Shown piece by piece: positions 57,351 to 64,000 of a stretch of DNA of 64,000 bases. The DNA is from Amyloporia xantha (lineage: Eukaryota > Basidiomycota > Agaricomycetes > Polyporales > Adustoporiaceae), in assembly GCA_036971615.1 (NCBI GenBank), contig JAYKKR010000008.1:62001-126000 (forward strand). The letters are read 5' to 3'. Position 1 is the first letter of the stretch. Each line of letters starts with the position of its first letter. The notes beneath the pieces are model-generated. The model was not told the origin of the DNA. It did no database searches and saw only the letters and a list, made by a program, of their open reading frames with translations. The translations under genes and the position numbers were made by a program.

Positions 57351-59258
57351 TGGCAAAGGTCGCTGATGTCTTCCGAAAAATAAAATTGGTACGAAGATAT
57401 AATCAGAATAACTTTCTCACCCCCCAAAGGGCCTGCCACGACGTAGCTACATCTGCCGGTCTCGATCCGTATCTGTACTGGCGTCGTGTTATCTCGATAA
57501 GGAACAGGCTACATCAGCGCATTCATATCGCAGGGAATGCATTGCCACAACTCGCGTAAGGCGTATGGATGAGCAAGCTTTAGAACCTATCGCAAATAAG
57601 GTCGACGCACGACACTCCAAAGCTCGGAGCGCCCGGTTAGCCAAAACATTCCGCCGATGCATGTCCTAGCCGAGAAGGATGTCGTTCCATTTCCTCGCCC
57701 GAGATTGACGAAAGGCACGTACCTCATGTGTTTGTTCATCTGACAGCTGTGAAGGACACCTTTTCACCCGTGTGCACAATGGAGAAAGCCGGCTTTGGGC
57801 GACATCTGTATTTCCGCGAGCGGATCCGAAGACATGTAGCTTTCGTGAAATTTATCAAGTGCCGATGCGTATGTCTTGTCAACATAAATATGTCTTGTCA
57901 ATGTACGGCTTGTCAACTTATGTCGCATTGTTACCAACCTTATTTTCCAAGTCAGACGCTTTGGAGTAAATTTCTCGGTACTGTCTGGTACCGCAGTGAA
58001 CCTGCAATGATGGTAGCCAATGTGGAATTCTATATATCGGTATTACAACATTTATACGAGAGCTTCTGTGAGTAATTCGGCGTTTGGTCGTCGCTCGAAT
58101 TCACAGCAACGTCTACTCGTACACATACTGAGTTCGCACATGCGCCTCACGACAAATTGATGATCGAACTCCACGCTGGCTACACATACTCAATGCTTTC
58201 ACTCTTGTATGACGCTGTTTGTATATTCTCAGTCCTTGAGCCCATTTCTTTTTTCTTTATAATTGTACAGTGGTCGTCAAATTATGGTCGCATGTTGTGG
58301 CGACGTTCCAAGGTACGACGTTCAATGCCGTGGAGCTCGGCTGGGATAAAACGTCCAAAAAGAAAGCTCGAATTCAATTTTAGCTGGAGCGCTAGGGGTT
58401 TCGGGTCAGGGCCGAATTTGCAAGGTGAACGGCCGACTGGACCGCTTCCACTGAGGAGCTCGAACGGGGCGGGCTGAAGACTCTCGGATTGCTGTGCTAG
58501 CGAGCCGTTACCCTGTTTCAGCGCTCACAAGCTCATGCATCCGGAAGGCAAGATTCCATAAGGCCTGTCATTACTTTCCATGGCCTCGTTGATGGAGTTT
58601 GAAGTCCACAGTGTTTGACCTATGCCGGCGCCATGGATCCTTGTGGTAGCCAGACTTGCTACTTTTGGAAGTCAGGTGCCACGCGTCAATTCACGATACT
58701 CACTGGTCCACAGAAGCACTCATCGCCTGCCAGACTATCTACTCGTCACTAGAATTCTAGGGCTGCGCTGGAGTCCCATGCACATACACCTATATCCGCG
58801 TCGTCAATAAGGCCACGGAGAACTACCCTCTATTGTGAGTTTCAGGCTCAGTGCCTCAGTGCATAGGTCGTTCTCAGCCCAAACAATAAATCGCGACGAG
58901 CTGTAAGCTGCCTGTATAGGTAATACATATTCCTTGCATTGTTGAGACTTCTGCAACAATAGAGTGGACTGACCCTTCTATAAAATACGACAGCGACACC
59001 TTGTATTGTCTGGTTGCTAAGTCATCTTATTGTTATCGCTGCCCAATCGGTTGGACTTGTCGTAAGGCCCACAACTAAAGAACAATGGCCGGCTTGATAC
59101 TGCTTGCTCGGCATGTCGAACCGTTGATTCTGGAGTATAAGGACGACTTTACACATAGGCTCATATTGAGTCCAGTTTACATCACCTGTCAACCTTTTCG
59201 TTTACGCCAAAACTGACATCGAAGACATCGATCCGGCTACTGGCGTTTTGCTGCAAAG
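57351..59258. other. Intergenic, no supported gene
   Basis: Short open frames only. A motif attgtctggttgctaagtc at about 59006 echoes atcgtctggttgttaagtc at about 56124. This suggests that the duplicated unit extends upstream of both copies. Confidence 0.4.
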
Positions 59259-59790
59259 ATGGTGATCTCTTTGGGAAATTTAGCCTCTTCGTCAGGACAT
59301 GTCCACGACGCACATCGTCTGAATATCCAGCCTCCATATTACTTTATCGACCTTCCTAAATCCAGAATCAAATGTGTTTTCTGCGACAAACCACCGCTTT
59401 CGGAAGGATACAAGAACCTCATACATGTCGTGGATAAGTTCTGCACGGCCACTTTGCGGCACAAGAAAGCCAAGAACATCACTTTCACTTCTCTTATTCT
59501 ATCGTACGTTCTAAGCCAGCTTGATACATTATTAACTCAGCTAGATATACAGTGAAATCGAACATGTCTCCGATGAACCTATGGAGCCCAATCACATGTT
59601 GATGAAGCTGATATTACCTGCCGAGATTGGCATTCCACGAGCCATCCCCGCCCACTTGTATCTTTCTGGTTCAATCCCAAATGCCACATACGACGGAGCA
59701 TCTGTACAGTGGAATAACCTTCAGGAGATTGCAGAGCATGAGATACTTGCTATGCGTGAGGCCGTGGCACTCTACACTGACAAGACCTGG
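59259..59790 (+). CDS. Copy B of an unknown gene, 3' end unresolved
   Basis: Exon 1 runs from MVISLGNLASSSGHVHDAHR to SLILS. A GTACGT intron (about 59502-59552) joins in phase to EIEHVSDEPMEPNHMLMKLI and on to YTDKTW, which is followed by a GTGAGT donor. I found no convincing next exon, so it may be truncated or continue differently. No family is recognised. The conserved phrases FCDKP-x-x-SEGY and AEHEI-x-A-x-R are shared with pseudogene copy A. Confidence 0.45.
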
Positions 59791-60061
59791 TGAGTCAAAT
59801 GCTCTTCGCGCCGAAAGTATCAGGGGACAGTGACCGTACTGTGCTGACAGATGATTGACCCTGCCAATGAAACGGTTACCACGTCTGTCGACATTTTTTG
59901 GCAGTCATGTAAGCTCCGTTTGGATCAAATCTGCACTTCTGATGCCCTCAGGCCAACGTGAGAATTTACATATCCCCCACCATCATGGAAACGGAGACAG
60001 GTCCAACATGGCATGCAAAAGAGGTGGCGTTGGGTTGAGAAGAGATAGAAGAGTAATCTAG

Positions 60062-63000
60062 AATATTCCAGAATGTGCCATGACCTCACGAACTCACTCA
60101 TAATTTCGCTGCCTGCAGCCGACGCGATAAGAATTCAAATAGTGCCCATCAGCGGGGTCGCGAGCATGATATTGGACTGCCGGAAGTGAAGGAATATTGC
60201 CGTGCAGAAACTCTCTACTTAGATGTTTACGATTGCCTCAGTTCGATATTGCATGATCGCAGGATTCAAGACAATATGTTGTCCGGTCAATTTTCAGTCG
60301 ATGGTGAAACTTGATACAGGTATCCAGGAGGCAACAATTTCTTGTGGCGCAGACTAGGCAAATCAGATAAAGGCTGGGACGGAACAGTCAAGAAGTGAAG
60401 TATGCAGTAGTACTCTTTTGATTATGTGAGCTACAAGTATAGCTGATTTGAAGTTCAGCCGAGAAACACGGAGTGGAGATGATTCGTGCTGGAACTGGAC
60501 AGCACCAGTACACAGATAAGGATCAAAGTATAAATGATCGCAGTACTCACTAGGTTATATGTCTACATTCACGGAGCATAGAGACGATAATATCATAATG
60601 TCCAACAGATGCTAAGCCGGCCATGGTGACGGTTCAGTTTGAACTGTCAATCTGCGTTCGCGTTGACCAGTGTGTATCCAGGAAGAATCGTCAAGTGGAC
60701 GATCAGGATCAGCATTCTCTATGCATATTCCATGCAACACATTTCTTGGGCTGATCAGGCCACAATCGCGATGCTTCGACAGGAATAATATTGTAAGATA
60801 AAAATGCTACATAATAAAGGAAAGGAAGTCATAGCAAAGAATCGTTGGCAGGAAATGTCACTTGTCCGGAATTTGCGTGCATCGAAGCTCCATGATCCAG
60901 TCCAGTCCTGCCAGGTGATACATATACAAGTATCACAAGCTTAAGACGATAGAAAAGATGCAGTAATACAAACCATTACTGACCATCCGTGCACCGAGAT
61001 CAATGCGGTACACCAACTTAGATGTGTCAATATGTGCATAGATCACCCTTAAAGGGATTTTCGGTATGATTTAAGGTTGCACGAGCTTCGCGGGACGGGA
61101 CGATCTGCCAAGCCAGGACCGATAAAGGGGGATCAAAGGAGATCGTCGATACACAGGAATACACAGCGATGAGTTCAAACATTCAAGCTGAAGTTGAATC
61201 GAATGCAAGGACTGGACGAATGTAAGTGGCACATTCTTGTCGGAACTTGGCTGTGCTGTAATTATCGGGAAGTCCCGGGCGCCCACAAGTCTTGGTTATA
61301 CGTGGGCACTTGGTGGGCCCGGGCACTCTACACCCATTCGCTTGCGGTTATCTCGCCGCGTGATAAAGCCAGCACGAGAAAAATCTGAAATGCAGTAGCA
61401 CTGTGTTGGTTCAGATTCGTTGTAATCATGAAGGACGAGAATATCAACATGCAGGCTTGTTGGCAGTCGACCTTGTCTGCAGAAGTATGTGAAGCGATTT
61501 ATTGCCTTTGTCTTACTTTGTATCACTCACTAAAGATTTTGCATCGTTAGAAAAGATTTCTGGAATCTCCTGCTGTGGTTCTCCCAAAGTGATGGTAATC
61601 GGAGAGAGGGCGGAGTTCTAGGCTCATGCTCGATGGTCATAGAAGGACTTGAAGTACACTTCCATATGTTCGCTCTGTGTCTAATGGACACGAACACGAG
61701 GGACTCTACACAATCTCAGGTTACAGCATCTTGTCAGCCCCCTGCAGTATCGATAGCGCGTCCGCGTGACGTTTCTTCCTCTTCTTTCCAATCGGCGGTC
61801 GCACTCTCCGAGTCGGAGAACGGGCTTTACGCAATTGGTCGATGCAGTCAAGAGCCACTTGCGGGTTTTCAAGTCACCGTGTTCCACCAGTGAAGACACG
61901 TTTCAGTCCGCAGGCCAACTTAACAATTTACGGCTACCGTCTCATGAATTGTGCTACAAAGTTCCGTCGAGCCCTGTCAATCTTTGTGCGCAAATTCCAG
62001 AACTAAACGAATGGCGGCCTACTGTGATCTACTCTGATTGCCATATATATAAGGTTCATGTGGATGGTATGCGGCGCCTGCTTCGTGTGAACGATACTTT
62101 TGGAGCCTGTACATCCACACGGAGCTTCAAAACACGATTCGTTCTTGAACTTCTCTTGGGGTGATACCACTGACGCTATCATTTGCACTCACATCAGGGT
62201 CGCGCTTACTCCTATACGAGCCGGTGGTGCTGCATTACATTGGTAAATTACTTGCTTGATCAGGTGCCCGAGAAGAACAGTACAATCGCCGCATTGACAA
62301 TACAGCTCTTAGATCTGTGGAATGAATCGGCATGATATGGCATGCAGTGCTGCGAGTGACAGGTGCCCAGATTCACGGCGTCCACTTTCTAATTGTATCC
62401 ACCGTGTTCAGCGGAGCAGAAACAGTTGGAATTCCGGGAAGGCTCTGAATGGCCGCTGGAGCTGACTATAATCTGTGTCTCAGATTGGGCGAATCTTCCG
62501 GCGAATGGAGAGAAGTGCAGGCACTCGCGCAATCTAGACGCCAACAGCAGTGGACGCTCTACGACTTCATCCGCCCATCACGGCAGATGACACTCTGCAC
62601 AGTCACACAGTTCATACCCCATAGTTTTCATTTTACACGACCAGCCGCCCGGGCATGATCACGATGACTCATGCATCAATCATCTGTCTCGATTTGCAGG
62701 TACACATTGACACCGCAGGCGTCACGAGAGCGACCGCGAAAATCGTGGGTGAATGGGTATATATTGTATCCTACAGCTAATCTCGATACGGCTACAGCAG
62801 TCATATCACTAGGTCATAACAGGCGGAATGGTACTAGTACACGGTGCGGGATATAACGGCGAGTAGCATGGTCATAGACATAGCAGAGCGACAGACAGCA
62901 AGGATATCGACAAGCGACAAGCGTTCAGAGTAATTTGCTCAAAGCAGCATCCAGGAGTTTACAAACAGTATCACACAGAAAATCATGATGAAATACAACT

Positions 63001-63084
63001 AGTCTATACCACCACGCAACCAACATAGAACCTGTCGTTCGAGAAGAGCAACGCGGGCTGTTGATTTGGAATTGCGAACAATCA
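60062..63084. other. About 3 kb without a supported gene
   Basis: Only short open frames. The longest (61766-62164, plus) contains CHIYKVHVDGMRRLLRVND but no domain I know. The last part is the 3' flank of the zinc-finger gene. Confidence 0.4.
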
Positions 63085-64000
63085 TCAGGGTCTCCCGGGA
63101 CGCTCGGCGTTCCTAGATTGGGGTGGCATGTACTCTGGGAAAGCTGGACGGAGCGCAGTAGAGATGGGTGGAGATGTGCAGCGACACCCTGGATGGATGC
63201 ATGAACTCGCGCGGGGTCGCAGGCGCTCCTCGCGATAGCGTGGGATGGGAGAAGAGTTGGAGCGCAACCTACAGCGGTCCTCACGAACATTTGACTCCGG
63301 CATGCCGAGATCAGGTTCCGCGGATTCGTATTTCAACCCTGAGGATGAATCGTGACTGTACGGACGTACGATGCGGTCATACTCTCCAGGATATGAATTG
63401 GCATAATGATGGGGAGAATGAACCGTGTAAGATGTCGACGAGTGCGGGTAGCTCAACATGTAGGGCGGCTCGGGGGAGGCCGACGGCGATGCAGACATTG
63501 ATGGCGACGGAGAAGATTGTGGGAGCAAGCGGGCAACAACATCACGCCGACGTGAGGTGAGGTGATTGCGGTAATGCCGCCGCATATTAGAATTGACGTT
63601 AAACCTGCGGTTACACCCGGGGAAGCGACAGACGAACGCTGCAAAAAACAGTTTTCGTCAGATTTGCGGATGCGACAAAATTTTTGACGCTAACTCACGC
63701 TTGGCTCCAGTGTGAGTGTTCACGTGGATATTCAGACTGCTCGGTCGGTTGAAACGCTTGCTACAATGAGGACAGCGGTGCCTTTTCTCCTCTGATCCCG
63801 GCACCAATTCCGGCTGCTGTGTTATTCTTTGGAGACTCTGCGCACTGCCCGGCGTAGTGGGAACAGATAGGTACGCATTCGCTGACACGCTCGGAGGGAA
63901 CGCTGCCATGCGTCCATTCTCCTCCATATTCTCGTACCCACCAGGGGGCCGATGGCGCGCCGCCTCTACGGCCATCGAAGAGGGAGCGGGAAGTTGCACT
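63085..64000 (-). CDS. C2H2 zinc-finger transcription factor (5' end outside the window)
   Basis: Two exons are visible, 64000-63699 (cut by the window edge) and 63638-63085, joined in phase 1 by a 60-nt GTGAGT intron. The join creates a classical linker TGAKP between two C2H2 fingers. Finger 1 is HRCPHCSKRFNRPSSLNIHV-N-TH. Finger 2 is FVCRFPGCNRRFNVNSNMRR-HYRNH, of the longer C-x4-C type. A Ser/Pro-rich tail with Tyr/His stretches follows, then a basic Arg-rich segment ending ERPGRP. Paired fingers of this type occur in fungal developmental regulators. Nuclear location and DNA binding are inferred from the family. The Met at the extreme edge may not be the true start. Confidence 0.88.

Overview
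The window reads as nuclear DNA of a basidiomycete fungus, most likely an agaricomycete of the wood-decay type. The supported genes are broken by many short introns, mostly 45-75 nt. Several products belong to families typical of such fungi: basidiomycete F-box/LRR proteins, a DUF6697-like protein, a heme-thiolate peroxygenase, and secreted glycoside hydrolases GH92 and GH3. I see no prokaryotic, organellar or viral features and no tRNA, rRNA or CRISPR array. Protein lengths come from exon chains I spliced by hand and checked for reading phase.

Layout. 1.4-2.6 kb (-): DUF6697-like protein with an 8-nt micro-exon. 3.2-4.2 kb (-): PCL/Pho80-type cyclin. 4.9-6.3 kb (+): p31comet-like Mad2-binding protein. 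7.0-10.5 kb (+): two tandem short-chain dehydrogenases of identical length (328 aa), the second using two GC-AG introns. 10.5-15.3 kb: no gene I can assemble. 15.3-17.8 kb (-): an F-box/LRR gene whose F-box half and LRR half are separated by a GC-rich island of small hairpins and repeats. 18-25.3 kb: gene-poor, the last 3 kb GC-rich. 25.3-28.2 kb (+): a regulator with coiled coils and a divergent GATA-like zinc finger. 30.0-31.9 kb (+): FAD monooxygenase. 32.2-33.5 kb (-): scavenger decapping enzyme DcpS. 34.6-35.9 kb (+): intronless heme-thiolate peroxidase. 36.4-40.7 kb: an AT-rich block of non-autonomous transposon-like elements. 41.7-43.9 kb (+): ER TPR/J-domain chaperone. 45.4-46.8 kb (+): 2-oxoglutarate/Fe(II) dioxygenase. 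47.1-50.3 kb (-) and 51.0-54.5 kb (+): divergent secreted GH92 alpha-mannosidase and GH3 glycosidase. 54.8-55.8 kb (-): four-helix MARVEL-like membrane protein with a GC-AG intron. 56.2-60 kb: two diverged copies of an unknown gene, the first clearly a pseudogene. 63.1 kb to the window end (-): C2H2 zinc-finger protein, cut by the window edge.

The genes do not form one pathway. Housekeeping functions (mRNA cap salvage, ER folding, cell cycle, spindle checkpoint) are interspersed with oxidative enzymes (two SDRs, FAD monooxygenase, peroxygenase, 2OG dioxygenase) and a carbohydrate-processing pair sharing a 661-bp divergent promoter. The most unusual features are the clustered GC-AG introns, the frequent GTCAG[T/C] donors, the micro-exon, the split F-box gene and the family of CTTYG-loop hairpins.
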